A stretch of 64,000 nucleotides of DNA from Argyresthia goedartella (GCA_949825045.1 OX463815.1:21693231-21757230), one strand, 5' to 3'; shown: positions 1-11,027, numbered from the stretch's first letter. Notes: a model not told the origin generated them from the sequence alone. A program made the numbers and translations.

Positions 1-98
1 ATTTGTTTACACGAAATTAGACCATAGAACCCTCCCATTGTAAGGTGGTACGGAACCCTTCGTGCGCGAGTTCGACTCGCACTTGACCGTTTTTTCTT
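1..98 (+). repeat. Right end of GGGTTCCGTACC-type interspersed repeat
   Basis: The segment carries the GGTACGGAACCCTTCGTG block followed by a GCACTTGACCG tail. The same block closes the copies at 10470-10866, 14878-15274 (inverted) and 45937-46304. Only the right part is inside the window. The family is common in Lepidoptera but I cannot assign it to a class with confidence. Confidence 0.6.
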
Positions 99-334
99 TG
101 ACGGTTGGTCGTCTTCTTCAAATAAAAAATGGGTGGAAATAGGATGGTAGTTTTAATTTTTTTTCAATAAATTCAAAGCTATTTTACCTACAAAAACGTA
201 TGTCAAACCAAAACATGGAGAAAAAAATACGCTACCACCCTGCATTCAAGACTAATTTTCTTCAAAATGGTCGCTGGTCGCTTTCTGCTAAGCAATGACT
301 AATTCATAATGGGAAATATTAAACAGCACATCAA
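99..334. other. No recognised feature
   Basis: AT-rich sequence downstream of the host gene. Nothing recognisable was seen. Confidence 0.5.
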
Positions 335-480
335 AAATACTGATTTGCACAGCAAATATCAGGGCAAAATGCTGCGGTAGCGGTAAAGGGGTTGAGCGAA
401 GCGAAGCCCCCTCTTTATCCTTCATGTTAGGTTTAACATGTAAGAACAACAAAAAATACTTAAAACATAAACTTAAGTAC
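335..480 (+). repeat. AGCGAAGCGAAG interspersed repeat, copy 1
   Basis: Contains CAGGGCAAAATGCTGCGGTAG, then GAGCGAAGCGAAG, then a GTTAGGTT..AACATGTAAGAACAACA block. The same ordered blocks occur at 54880-55015, where they are the interior of a TIR element, and inverted at 45140-45290 and 45625-45765. It is non-coding and probably a non-autonomous DNA transposon family. Class is unresolved. Confidence 0.6.
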
Positions 481-1254
481 AGATTAAATATTTAAAACAG
501 AAAAAGTGTTTTTGTTGATCCTTTTTTGCTGTGCAAATCAATATGTATGATGTGCGATTAAATACTAGCCATTCATAATTCATACTTTTTAACATGTTTA
601 TTCGCAACTTAATTCTCAACATAATCTGCTCTATACGTCGGTAAAAGTTTTTGAAAAGGTTTCATACATTTGGGAATTTTGGAGCTAGAAAATTGCAATT
701 TTTCCCAACTTTACCTGAACCAGGCGAAACACCCTGGATTATGGCCACACCAGGCTTATTCACTGCACCACCAAGCACTTTTTACGATAATTTGATGAGT
801 ATTGACTTATAAAGTTGATTATTCAAAGGAAGTTAAATTTCACAACAAATTCATCAGATGATGTTGAACATCCTAAAAACAATAACAAATCTCTCTATAA
901 TACGTTAAAAATCGCAAATTACGACATGCTTGAATATTTTTTACAAACGTAAGATTATATTAGATTATATTTCTTATCTGTGAAAATGTTATTATTGTAG
1001 ACATCGAATTCGATGTTCTTATTACATTCACATTTTAAACATCAAAGAAACTTGAGTAAACCTCAATCATAATATCAGTCGAGATGACGTTCTATTCGGT
1101 CGGTGACGGTTGTAACATGCGGTTCTTGAACACATTATAGAGAACTTATAATATGTGTGTAGATAAAGCAGTGTATGTTAGTACATAACTAGGCGTTATG
1201 TATTTCATTTCATTACGTACAATTTGTTCATTTGAAATTATATAAAATAAAAAT
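481..1254. other. AT-rich stretch, nothing recognised
   Basis: No coding, RNA or repeat structure could be supported here beyond generally AT-rich sequence. Confidence 0.4.
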
Positions 1255-1690
1255 ATATTTTGGTCATTGCCGCCGTCACTGGGCAAGGTGCCCAGAGGGC
1301 CGGCGGCTTTTCCTCGCTGTATGGCGAGGCTCAGCCTTTGCCCAAGGTAGGCTCCAGCCCTCCAGTCGTTAGAGGCGTCGACCAGGCACGAGGAAAGTTC
1401 TTTGAACAGCGCCCGTGCCTCTGGACGCCATGGATCGAGGGTTTTTACTCCAAAAGGCACATATGCCTTGTTGGAAGGCTGAATATTTGCGCCTTTTGTT
1501 GCCCTCTGTGGTCGACGCTACCGCGCCAGCCTTGCGGGCAGTCGCCTGTATGTGGGACTGTGGCAGCGTATCAACACAAGACGAGTCCTACACAAGCGAC
1601 CGCACGTTTCTCCACGGAATTATTATCACCCCGTCCGGCATTTTGCCGGCTCTAGTATCGCGGGAACGCCTACATATTTGTCTATGTATT
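1255..1690 (-). pseudogene. REL-endonuclease LINE fragment (C-terminal domain)
   Basis: Read on the minus strand with one frameshift near 1460-1500, this encodes a relic of the same C-terminal region as the intact LINE protein at 47068-49908. Shared blocks include PDG..IIPW, WDxxCVDTL (here the W codon is a stop), a KYS..Q..Y block and QRLSLAIQRGKAAGPLGT, against QRISLAVQRGNAASVMGT in the intact protein. This is the restriction-like endonuclease part, with PDG and D-x-T type residues. The RT and zinc-finger parts are absent. It is a dead 5'-truncated copy of a related but not identical element. Confidence 0.7.
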
Positions 1691-3500
1691 TTCATCACGA
1701 GGAATCCGTCATATCTATCTTGCCCGTCATATATCTATCTGGCTAGCCCCATGTCAAGCAACATAGAGTTTTGAAAAACTGACTGAACATAGGCGCAACT
1801 GAGTTTCTGCCAGTCCGTATGGGAAAAGTCGTAAGGCTATGTTGGTTTTGTCCTTTCGTACTTATAGTGTTAGCTGATTTTTTCCTACTCTACTCTCTCT
1901 CTTAGGCCCCTAATAATATTCGCTCTCAGCTCTGAGAGCTATCGCAAGGTTTGCTTTTTGGAAGCCGAAGCGGACGGTCGCCTGTTCAACAGCAATAATC
2001 AAAACAATAATAGTTTACAACCACCCCGGGGCGCGCGCCTTTTGTCCCGACTTAGAACACCCTAATATGTCCTCAATATGAGCGAAAAACGCGATTACTT
2101 ACTTGTGCCTTAATTTCAAGCTCTAGTGTATGTGTTTTATGTAAAAAACTACAAGTGTTTTATGCAGTGCGTGAAGTATGAATTAGGAAGGCCCTACCTA
2201 GGATCGCAGCACCAGCTCGCTGACGAGATAATCTAACACGCCACGCTGCTGTCATAGCCACAGTTTATGTATGACACTACACGCCCCTAGCAGAGACAAC
2301 TTAATGAGTTTTACCCGGTAAGCCTGTTCCGATTCAGTGTCCTAACGCATGATACCAATATTATTCCTCTGTAGGCTAGTCTTTTAGAAGAAGCCCAGAG
2401 CTTAGATCTCACCCTAGGTCACAGCTTAGGTACTCCCTATCATTGTCTGAGTCAAAATATTGCAACTCGCCATTATCCTTAGATAACAACAAGCGATCCT
2501 GTTCGGCACAGCAAATGTGTCATAAAGGCTCGAAACAAATCGTAACGTAATCCCACGCCAACAGACAGGCCTACTGCACGTGCACAAGGACCATAAAATC
2601 CAAACAAAAACTGGACAGTGATAGTTATTTAAAAAATAATAATAAGGAAACAAATATGAAAAATAACAACTATAATAACTCCATTCCTTAACCTAACACA
2701 GCTGCAAACCTGTGAAGAAAATACGTATTTTTTATCTAACAAGCCCTTTTTTCCAATGAGAAATCTGGACCCAGAACAACGAGCTAAAGAAAAATTCACT
2801 CTAACGAGCAATAAACAATAGATACATAAAAGTTTATATTTCATCCCATTCGCAGAAATAAATACTTAAAAATGTTGGAGATAATTAAAATGCTTGCGGA
2901 CTTAAATAAAATTGTCTGTTCAATGCCCACCAAATGAACCTTGAATGGTGATGATGAATGAAAAAATCGTCATAACCGCCGATGTTAGACCTTCAACGTC
3001 ACGTCATTCAACGAACCACCTCAATATACCCAAACAAAAACTGTGACCAACCGGACTTCATTCTGGCCAGCAACGAACCCAACGGCCCCAAGAAGAAATT
3101 AGATACCGCATCTACGACACAGTATACACATAGAACAGTAGTAAATCAGAGGTCGTTTAGGAGCGTTCGTTACCTACTTTCGCTCGATGCGCAGGGCTGT
3201 GTCACATTTGTGGCTTGGCGTACCTAAAATACTAATTTTGCTTTTTAGTAGGTACCTATGCAAAGAATTTCTGTTACATTTGAATAGACAATATTGTTTA
3301 CACAAAGTAATAATATTACAGATCATTAGGCATGTGTTTCTAGTTTCTCACTTCATACTATACCTAAAATATTTCCTTGTAAGTATAATAGTTGCGAAAC
3401 TGCACTAGGTTGATGTGCAGTTTAGCAACTTGCTTAGTGACAAGCCTATTTGGCTCCTTTTGAAATTGTGCGTGGCACTGGGGCGGCTCGCTGTCTTCAT
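1691..3500. other. Intergenic, no supported gene
   Basis: Only short ORFs of low-complexity composition occur on both strands and none shows a domain or splice context. A short imperfect inverted repeat, about 16 bp per arm, lies near 3388-3430 (GCGAAACTGCAC / GTGCAGTTTAGC). No other structure was recognised. Confidence 0.4.
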
Positions 3501-3503
3501 ACA

Positions 3504-3985
3504 TAACACGGCAACGGCGCGGCCCCAATTGAAGCAGTCTCCATCATTCCCGAAGGCTATGTGTGCGTGCGCAATGTGTGCAGCCGTGTGATGTACCTTT
3601 GTTTGATGATTATCTACTGTTTATCTATGTATACTGTGTCTACGATCTTCAAAAACTCGGTATGGGGCGGCGAAGAAATAAAAAACAAAGTTTTGCTGGT
3701 GAACAATGATAGTGATATTTTTGCTAGGTGTATCAAGTGTGTGTAAAGTGAGTATATACACAACAGTACACACGTTTCCGAAAAGACGACGATGATGACA
3801 TACTGGTGGTGGTAACGAGTGAGAGCGAACGAACACGGCAACGGCGCAGCCCCGATTGAAACAGTCTCCATCATTCCCGAAGGCTATGTGTGCGTGCGTA
3901 CCGAATACGCGCGCATGTGTGCAGCTCTGCGATGTACCTTTGTTCGATGATTATCTAATGTTCTATTTATATACTGTGGTATAAG
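3504..3985 (+). repeat. Direct duplication, 327-bp offset
   Basis: The block starting GGCAACGGCGC at about 3510 recurs at about 3837. Both copies continue through CAGTCTCCATCATTCCCGAA, GGCTATGTGTGCGTGCG, GATGTACCTTTGTT and GATGATTATCTA. The second copy has a short insertion (ACCGAATACGCGCGC region). The unit includes an AAAAACAAAGTTTTGCTGGTGAA-like stretch with a diverged relative near 43880-43950. Non-coding, origin unknown. Confidence 0.7.
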
Positions 3986-5160
3986 TCAGCGATGACCTTT
4001 ACGTGCCTTATCGTCGTATTCAGTCATTTATTTTTCTCAATAAGTAATCCTAAATGTACGATCATTACGGATTACTTGTTGAGGAATTTTGAAGGTAAAT
4101 TCTAAATAGGAATCGGATAAATGGTTCATTAAATATCTCCGAGTACGACGGCGGTTAAACAATCATACCTTACCAAGACTCGCATTGATCGATATACAGT
4201 TAGTGATGCGATGTAACTTGCTATAATTACTTATACCACAGAGTACTTAATAGTACTACAGTTATACATTTAACTGAAAATAGAATATTGGTTAAGGGTT
4301 CCTACCAGTAACAACATTCCATGAAATTCTATTGAGCTTAATAAAAAAAATCTTGCAAGATAATCATGAAAAGTTACACAGAATATAAAGATAAGATACT
4401 ACAGGCAATTCAATATATTTTTCCAATAACAGCATTAAACTATGCCTCTCTATGATGCGAATCAGTCTTGAGTTTAGACCTAGTTTGTAAATTAATTTTA
4501 ATTCGAATAATCTATTCAAGTCTTTAAACTTTTATATGATTATAGTTTTATTCTATTCAAGTTCTATAACTATGACAGGGTATACCATTTGTCATCACAT
4601 CGAGGTCTCTTATCTGCAGGGTATGTCATACTTAAACCATGTATAACCGCCACAGCTAACCAACCTCGGTAAGACAATTAAACAGAGTGGAGCTCACCGC
4701 AAGTGTCAACAGCGCCACCTTCATGAAGATATATCATCGGAAACGGACGTGACTATATGTCACGTTACCATCTCTCCAATATTACTGAACTCGTTACAAA
4801 AATGCCAGCTCTTTGTCAGCGATTTATGTCCCACTGCAATGTTTTTGTCCAGGAAAATCAACACTATAAATCTTCATCATTCTACTTTTGCCATCCAACG
4901 TATATACGCCAAGAATATCAAGGAAACAAGCGGTAAAACAGAGACTTCCTTTATTTCATGAATCTTATGTGCCTGTAACAATCACTTACATAAAGTTCAT
5001 CAAGCAAAACATCACTATGGTCCTAATAGATCTATATAAAACTAGTTATTTACAGGTAAAAAACTGTTGTCACTACTTCCGATTCGCGTTGCTCGGTGAA
5101 ATTTTAATTTATTAATGTACATATTTTTCGTTTTACGACCGTCCCCATCACTCAAACTGC
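3986..5160. other. 3' flank of host gene, nothing recognised
   Basis: AT-rich sequence beyond the predicted 3' end of the Beat-like transcript. Short ORFs lack support. Confidence 0.4.
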
Positions 5161-5178
5161 CGATAGTCTAACACTGAT

Positions 5179-5184
5179 TTTATT
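5179..5184 (-). promoter_or_regulatory. Polyadenylation signal AATAAA
   Basis: The minus strand reads AATAAA 44 bp beyond the TGA stop of the Beat-like gene. This is the nearest canonical signal and would place the mRNA 3' end near 5155-5165. The assignment is an inference from position. Confidence 0.5.
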
Positions 5185-5227
5185 ATAAGAAAAAAGACGT
5201 TATCATTGCTGTTCATAAATCTTGTGA

Positions 5228-5240
5228 TCATCGCGATGAC
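5228..5240 (-). CDS. beat: Beat-like protein, last coding exon (stop)
   Basis: The acceptor CTTTTTGCAG precedes GTCATCGCGATGA. Joined to the preceding exon, which ends in phase 2 (TG), it gives W-S-S-R and a TGA stop. A very short terminal coding exon with a polypyrimidine-rich acceptor and a nearby AATAAA is plausible. The call rests on splice-site quality and phase only, because four codons carry no homology signal. The 84-bp intron before it is a normal short insect intron. Confidence 0.6.
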
Positions 5241-5324
5241 CTGCAAAAAGGGAGATTTTGGTTAAAATTTGTAATGATGTGCTGAGAGTAATCTGGAAGG
5301 TTTTTTTTGTGGAAATTAACTTAC

Positions 5325-5391
5325 CAATGAATATACAGAAAGAGGTTGAGCAGTAGCGAAATGGCCATTTGTGACCTCGTGCTGTGGAACC
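5325..5391 (-). CDS. beat: Beat-like protein, C-terminal hydrophobic tail exon
   Basis: The acceptor TTTCATTGTTTCAG and a perfect donor GTAAGT bound 67 bp. In the phase set by exon 10904-11027 it encodes G-F-H-S-T-R-S-Q followed by a hydrophobic run (MAISLLLNLFLYIHW). After the small residues D-S-N-S-G-G at the exon junction this matches a GPI-attachment signal: small omega-site residues, a polar spacer, then a hydrophobic tail ending almost at the stop. Several Beat family members are membrane-tethered, so the layout fits. A single transmembrane anchor is less likely, because only three polar residues follow the run. Confidence 0.72.
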
Positions 5392-6034
5392 CTGAAACAA
5401 TGAAAAAACCTTTAGCATTATGGCAAGGATTTTGCCAGAAATAGGTTAATTTGTTTGTAAGTGACAACCTAATTTTTCCTAACCTAAACAACCTAAAGCT
5501 TTCATTTCTCGGGTTCTAAGTGAAAGTTTTACAATATAACTATACCGTTCTGTTATGCCGTGTATTCATTCGTACACGTGTAACGTGGCTTACCTCAAAC
5601 CATGTTAAATTAATGAATTTGTGGCATGTACTCAAACTACTCATAGCAACTAAGAACGACTTAAAGTGGTATAAGTGTATGCCTCATGTGTGTGCCTCTA
5701 ATCTTCATTCAGAAATGCATGAGAATGTTAACATACTCGTAACTACGCATTTCTCACAACAGAGTAAGAGCCAAGACTATGAAATCTAAATTAGCTATAA
5801 TAAATTCTCTTACACGAAGGAGCTTGAGTCAAGCATTACCACCCATGGTACCTAAAACAGCATACATTTCACCTTCCTTGATACATAGTCTTGAAGAACT
5901 TTAGCCATTATTGAAAAAGAACAGTGGTCAGAATGGTCCTAGAGTGTAGCACTTTCTAACCTACCTTCAAAGAAGAAGTGATTGATCACAATATTTTATT
6001 AGGAGGCAGCAAGACTCTAATCAATCAAATAAAA
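5392..6034 (-). other. Start of 5.5-kb intron, nothing recognised
   Basis: Intronic sequence between exons 10904-11027 and 5325-5391. No feature was seen before the repeat at 6035. Confidence 0.5.
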
Positions 6035-6267
6035 AGTTACAGCTGTTCCGAAAATCCAGTACCTAGATAACATGTCTGTCAATTTCTATAAAAGTTAAAA
6101 AGATGTACAGTCAAAGAGAGAATAAAGAAAGCTTTCTGTTGTTCCATAATCGGACAAGGCCTTCCATTCCAGATGGTTTGGCAGAGGCACATTACAGCCT
6201 GGCAAGTCACAATAACCTGTGTTTTCTCAGATGGGGTGGCAGAGGCATAGCTTCACATAATTTTGAT

Positions 6268-6525
6268 GACCCCAATGGCTGAGTCGGCATTGGCCCTGCC
6301 TACGAAGCCAAGGGTCCCGGGTTCGAGTCCCGGTCGGGGCAAATATTTGTTTAAAGAGAACAAATGTTTGTACCCTAGTCATGGTTGTGTATCTATCTTA
6401 GTATAATATTTATCTATATGAGTATGTGTATTGTTGTCTAGTACCCAAGATACTTGGAGTCCTAGTTTGGGGCTAGATGTGTGTAAATAGTGTCCAAGGT
6501 ATTATTTATTTATTTAATATAACCA
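6268..6525 (+). mobile_element. tRNA-derived SINE
   Basis: The head looks like a tRNA. An A-box-like TGGCTGAGTCGGCAT is followed by a strong B box, GGGTTCGAGTCCCGG, and terminal GTCGGGGC pairs with GACCCC at the start. A non-tRNA body and an ATTTATTTATTTAAT tail follow, as in lepidopteran SINEs. The anticodon arm does not fold well enough for a real tRNA gene. It interrupts the repeat at 6035-6722. Any RNA polymerase III transcript would run on the plus strand, antisense to the host gene. Confidence 0.75.
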
Positions 6526-6628
6526 CCTTCATAAATCTTTTGGCAGCTATCACTATTTTTCGAAGGTGTCACTGATTTTGACTGTTGTCACTATTTTTGA
6601 GAGCTGTCACAATTTTGAAAGCTGTCAC

Positions 6629-6722
6629 AATTTTTGACAGCTGGCACTGATTAATCTCAACATTTTATTGATGCTACCATCAATAAAATGTTGAGATTAA
6701 TCAGTGCCAGCTGTCAAAAATT
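6629..6722. repeat. Perfect 45-bp inverted repeat, 4-nt loop
   Basis: The left arm AATTTTTGACAGCTGGCACT... to ...TTTATTGATG is matched exactly by its reverse complement after the loop CTAC. The left arm grows out of the last minisatellite unit, so the hairpin may have arisen by fold-back of that repeat. No coding role is visible. Confidence 0.85.
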
Positions 6723-6780
6723 TAATGAAATAAATAAATGAAATAAAAATGTTGCAGCCGTTTTGAAATTAAATTAAACA

Positions 6781-6962
6781 GGGCCGGCGCGCCACCATGC
6801 GGTGCGTTCCGCTCGCTAACAGCTGGTGCCTTCGCGCGTGTAGAGAGTTGTCTGGTACGAAAAGCGCGCATCGACCAACGCTGCGCAGTCACTGTCGCCT
6901 CGCAACAATCGACACGTAGTCGGAAGCTGCTCGATGTTACGACTCACCTCTAGTGAGTTAAA
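6781..6962 (-). repeat. GC-rich repeat, copy A (inverted to 14285-14480)
   Basis: Roughly 180 bp of unusually GC- and CpG-rich sequence. Its reverse complement matches 14285-14480 through ACTCACTAGAGGT, GTGTCGATTGTTGCGAGGCG, ACAGTGACTGCG and GGCGCGCC-type blocks. It could be the 5' end of a retroelement, since CpG-rich 5' UTRs are common, but no ORF supports this. Confidence 0.65.
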
Positions 6963-6994
6963 TCCAAGCGTACCTAATTTAAAAGCGCATGGCT

Positions 6995-9185
6995 AAAGTA
7001 AAAAAAACTCAAAAAACTCAAAACGTTTATTCTGTAAATAGGCCACAAGGGCACTTTCACATGTCATTTCATTTCATTTTTTACAGAACATTTGGTATTA
7101 TTATTTGTATCATATTATCAGAAAAAAAAAGTACTTAATTATTGTTTCTGAGAGATGTAAAGAGTCTCAAATGTCATAATAAAATAATTAAAATATGAAT
7201 AACAGAGATGTATTGTCTCTTTAGTGAATAATACAATGATGATAGGAGATGTAAATGGTCCCCACAGTCAAGAGTTGTATAATTAAATTAATCTTTGGAG
7301 GTGTAAAAGGCCTCCAAGTGTCCAGTAAAAGAAACTCTGGCAGTGAGGATGCTCACAATTAATTAGAACAATTCAGTCCCAAGCATTTTTATCGTCTATG
7401 TACTCTTTAATACTGTAGTAAGCTTTAGAAATAAGCCTTTGCTTGATGTATTTCTTGAACTTATTAATTGATAGATCTGTCAAAGTGCTTGGGAGTTTAT
7501 TGTAAAATCTTACACAATTACCCTTGAACGAGTTTTTTATTTTATGGAGCCGAGTAGTGGGCACTGCAAGTTTGTCCTTGTTTCTAGTATTAAAGTTATG
7601 TATATCACAGTTTCTTCGAAAGTTAACAATGTTCTTATGGACATACATAATATTCTCGTAAATATATTGACTATGGACTGTCAATATATTTACTTCTTTA
7701 AACTTATTTCTAAGAGAATCTCTATTATTCATTTTATAAATCGCACGAACAGCCCGCTTCTGCAGCACAAAAATAGTATTTATGTCAGCAGCACTGCCCC
7801 AGAGCAGAATACCGTAGGACATAATACTATGAAAATAACTAAAATAAACTAATCTGGCTGTTTTTAAATCTGTCAAGTGACGGATTTTCCTGCATGCAAA
7901 AGCTGCAGAGCTCAGTCTGTTCGATAGCTTATCAATATGTGGACCCCATTGGAGTTTGGAATCCAACGTTATACCTAGAAACACTGTGCTGGTTACCAAT
8001 TCCAATTCCTCATTTTTAATTGTTATACATGTCTGATTATTTTTAACGTTAGTAGTAAGAAACTTAACACATTTAGTCTTTTTCTCATTTAATAGCAAAT
8101 TATTAACATTAAACCAATTTACCACTCTTGATATGGTATTGTTCACGTGATCATCATTAGCGTGTTGGTTTCGCTTTGTTTTAAAAATAAGTGAGGTGTC
8201 ATCAGCAAACAGTACCATATCATGACAGTCCCTTCCTAGATAGGGTAAGTCGTTTATATAGATGAGGAATAGGAAGGGTCCCAATATTGAGCCCTGTGGC
8301 ACGCCCAAAGAAACCAATGATCCTGGTGATCGTTCTCCGTTTACGTCTACCCTTTGTATTCTTCCGTTCAGATAAGATTTTAACAAATTCAATGACGTGT
8401 CTCTAACTCCATAATGATGTAATTTCCTGATCAATGTTTCATGAAAAACGCAATCAAAAGCCTTAGATAAGTCACAAAAAATGCCTAGGGCATCTTGTGA
8501 CTCTTCCCAGGCATCAAAAATACTTTCAATGAACTGAATTCCGGCATCTGTTGTTGAACGACCGCGAGTGAATCCAAACTGTTTGTTATGCATTAGCTTA
8601 TTTGATTCAAAATGATGTAATAGCTGTGATAAGATTAATTTCTCAAAAATTTTACTAAAAGTTGGTAGTATTGATATAGGTCTGAAATTGGTGGGGTCTT
8701 GAGTACTACCTGCTTTGAAGAGGGGAATTATCTTACTTTGTTTCATTAAATCAGGAAATTCACCGCAGTCTATACAATTGTTGAAAATGACCGCTAGGTC
8801 AGGTGCAATTAATTCGATCAGGGATTTAACGACGTGAACAGAGAGTCCCCAAAGATCATTCGTTTTCTTAACATTTATCAATTTAAATGCCTTTACGACA
8901 TCTGAACTTGTGACGTGCTTAAAATTCAAGTATGAAGCACACTCTGAGACATTATCTTTTAATATTGCAACAGCAGACAAAGGTGACGAATTTAAATACT
9001 TAGTCGTGGAAGCCGGTGCATTAGTAAAAAACGATTCAAATTCAGTTGCAACTTCTAAGCTAGAACTCGTAAGCTGTCCATTGATTTTTAGTTCGTAATC
9101 ATGACTCGCTTTTTTACTACGACCGGCCTCCTCATTAATTATTTTCCAAGTCGTTTTTATAACATCGGAACTATTGGTAAGGTAA
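6995..9185 (-). mobile_element. 5'-truncated APE-type LINE (Jockey/CR1 group)
   Basis: Non-LTR element on the minus strand. The body is the RT ORF at 7373-9183. The 3' UTR ends near 7000 with AATAAA-like and GAGTTTTTTGAGTTTTTT tail sequence. The copy starts abruptly at about 9185, in the endonuclease-RT linker, so the endonuclease is missing, as in usual 5' truncation. Related copies lie at 15534-17745, 30270-30860 and 46879-50235. It lies in the 5.5-kb intron in sense orientation to the host gene. Confidence 0.85.
7373..9183 (-). CDS. LINE reverse transcriptase, N-terminally truncated
   Basis: The frame is open from the truncation point at about 9183 to the stop at 7373 (about 600 codons). 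The first in-frame codon sometimes taken as a start, near 8980, is TTG and is not meaningful. RT blocks are in order: FRPISILPTFSKIFEKL, an FTRGRSTTDAG block, FCDLSKAFDCV (first catalytic Asp), GVPQGSILGP, and LFADDTSLIF (catalytic Asp pair, about residue 257 counted from 8980). A C-terminal YGILLWG region follows. No stop or frameshift interrupts it, so the copy is fairly young, although it cannot move alone without its endonuclease. Confidence 0.85.
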
Positions 9186-9695
9186 GGGTAGTATCAAATT
9201 TTCCTCTTGTATACGTATAGTAGGAAAGCTTTATGTACCTTCTCGAGCATAAGGACGTAGGAGCTTTCGTGTGGATTCCAAACAACTGAGCTGGATTCAA
9301 ATTTGGTTCTCAGTAGGCCCATGTAGAGAAACTGGGCCGAACCCAGATTATGGATCATTACATCACAGCAAGCCTAATCAGGGAAATCACCGCGTCACGG
9401 AAGTGGAACCAAGCTGACGTTGGTCGGGAGCTGCTGAGTAGCTTGCCTGTCTGGATCAGTGCTAAGTGAGGACCTCGATAATTATCTTATCTGGAGATCA
9501 GCCATCACACAATTATATAATCAGAGATAATCTACAGTCCAGAAGCTCACCTATAGCGTACAATACAAGTGAGTTTTTTATCCTGACCACTCTTGCGATG
9601 ACTTTTTAAGTCTTTGTTATAGGTTCCTTAAAGCTATAAATCTATAATAAAATTCTTCCATTGTATAGCACCCCTACATTACCACCATAATATTA
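9186..9695. other. Intron, unclassified
   Basis: Intronic sequence of mixed composition. Some blocks around 9230-9480 look repeat-like, but I cannot match them to anything else in the window. Confidence 0.35.
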
Positions 9696-10145
9696 GCATT
9701 TTTTATTTGATTTACCAGCTGCCATTCAATAAAATATTGATATTAATCAGTGACAGCAGTCAAAAATAGTGGCATTTATCAAAAATAGTTACAACTGTCA
9801 ACAAAAGTGAAAGCTGCGAAAAAATGTGTCAGCTGTCAAAATCAGTGATAGCTGTAAAAGTTTCATGAAGCCAAAGTTATGCCTCACATCTGAGAAAACT
9901 CTGTTTATTGTGACTTGCAAGGCTATATTGTGCCTCTGCTATCCCATCTGGGAAAAGAAGACATGTAATATGCAATTAAATATAGATAACGAATGAATGA
10001 ATGAACTATGAATAACAAACATGTAAATGGCCTTAACGGATAATGCAAAATCAGAAAGCTTGTTTTTTTTTACTTTGACTGTATACCTTTAGAAGTCATC
10101 AATAATATAATGTACCTGCTGGATTTTCAAAACAGCTGTTCCTTT
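9696..10145 (-). repeat. Inverted copy of the 6035-6722 repeat
   Basis: Carries the same blocks as 6035-6722 in reverse order: the CAATAAAATATTGA hairpin-arm half, diverged TGTCA minisatellite units, GTGACTTGCAAGGC, CTCTGCTATCCCATCTGGGAAAA, and CTGGATTTTCAAAACAGCTG. It lacks both the SINE insertion and the perfect second hairpin arm. The two copies flank the LINE at 6995-9185. Confidence 0.6.
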
Positions 10146-10189
10146 TTTATTTAATTAACTGGAGTCTTTCTGCCTTTAATGCATGGCAT

Positions 10190-10469
10190 ACGTAAGCGGG
10201 AAACGGAGGCGATCCTGCACGCTTAGCATGCCGAGCGTGGGGGGTTTTGTCGCAAAAGGTGAGAGATAGAGCTTTTTAATATGCATAGCTCTGTCTCTCA
10301 CTTTACCGCGTCAACGCCTCCCGCGGGGTCGACAGAACTCCCGCGCGAGGTCAATCCCAGGTACATCGCGCGTGCGTGATGACATCCGGACGACACTAAA
10401 GAGCCCTAACAAGCTTAACGTAGACAGAACCACGCCTCTGCCTTCTCTTAAAGGAAAAGTTGTGACATT
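10190..10469. other. GC-rich intron segment with small inverted repeat
   Basis: A GC-rich stretch containing GTGAGAGATAGAGCT ... AGCTCTGTCTCTCAC (15-bp arms, one mismatch, near 10260-10303). It could be a short fold-back element. No coding potential is supported. Confidence 0.4.
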
Positions 10470-10866
10470 AGTAGAGTTCCGTACCCGAAGGGTGCCAAAC
10501 AGGATCCTATTGCTAAGCCTCCGCTGTCCGTTTGTCTGTCAGTCCGTCCGTCAGCGGGCTGTATCTCGTTAACTGTATATGTAATAGTAAAAAAAATCAC
10601 AAAATATTTATTTCTGTTGCCGTAGCGGCAACAATAATAGCAAAAAATAGTGAACTGCAGTATAATCTATAAATAAAAGGAGGTCCACAAACAAGGAGGC
10701 TTGTTTTATATTCCTGCCCCTGTGAATTATCTAAATATCATGATTTAAGTATCACGACCACGTCTTTGTCAGACATTTGTTTGTTTTGTTATTATTTAGT
10801 CCTTCTGTTTTCTTGTATGACGGTACGGAACCCTTCGTGTGCTAGTCCGACCAGCACTTGACCAAT
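10470..10866 (+). repeat. GGGTTCCGTACC-type repeat, copy 2
   Basis: Begins AGAGTTCCGTACCCGAAGGG, runs through CTAAGCCTCCGCTGTCCG, a (GTCCGT)n-like stretch and GGCTGTATCTCGTTAACTG, and ends GGTACGGAACCCTTCGTGT...GCACTTGACC. Its ends are inverted versions of each other. It ends 37 bp from the donor side of the Beat exon 10904-11027. Confidence 0.65.
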
Positions 10867-10903
10867 GTATTCAGTCTCAATAACTATATAATATAAAGTT
10901 CAC

Positions 10904-11027
10904 CTGAGTTGGAGTCCCTGCTCCCCATGACCGGCGCTATCTGCGGTCTCTCTTCATCCAGCAGCAACACGCCGCTCGCCGTCCACACGGACAGCATCCG
11001 CGCCACGCACGTCACGTTCAGTCGACC
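10904..11027 (-). CDS. beat: Beat-like protein, end of Ig domain 2
   Basis: The acceptor TTCATCAG and donor G|GTGAAC bound 124 bp, phase 0 to phase 1. It encodes GRLNVTCVARMLSVW..., the F strand of the second Ig domain with the second conserved Cys (VTCVA). An acidic stretch (LLLDEERPQ) and the D-S-N-S-G junction to the tail exon follow. Beat proteins have the same block, with a basic HF..G..L.C.A pattern ahead of a short stalk. Phase is consistent with exon 12761-13084 before it and 5325-5391 after it. Confidence 0.88.

Larger units (their letters stand above)
6035..6722 (+). repeat. Repeat with TGTCAC minisatellite, split by a SINE
   Basis: The blocks CTGTTCCGAAAATCCAG, AAGTCACAATAA and GATGG..GGCAGAGGCA, followed by copies of AGCTGTCAC-ATTTTTGA, recur in inverted order at 9696-10145. 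The minisatellite at 6540-6660 has about six 18-20 bp units. A SINE at 6268-6525 interrupts this copy but not the other, so the SINE is younger. The right end is a perfect hairpin. Confidence 0.65.

Noticed and set aside
6268..6350. A tRNA gene
   Set aside because: B box and acceptor-like ends are good, but the D and anticodon arms do not fold properly and a SINE body with AT-rich tail follows.
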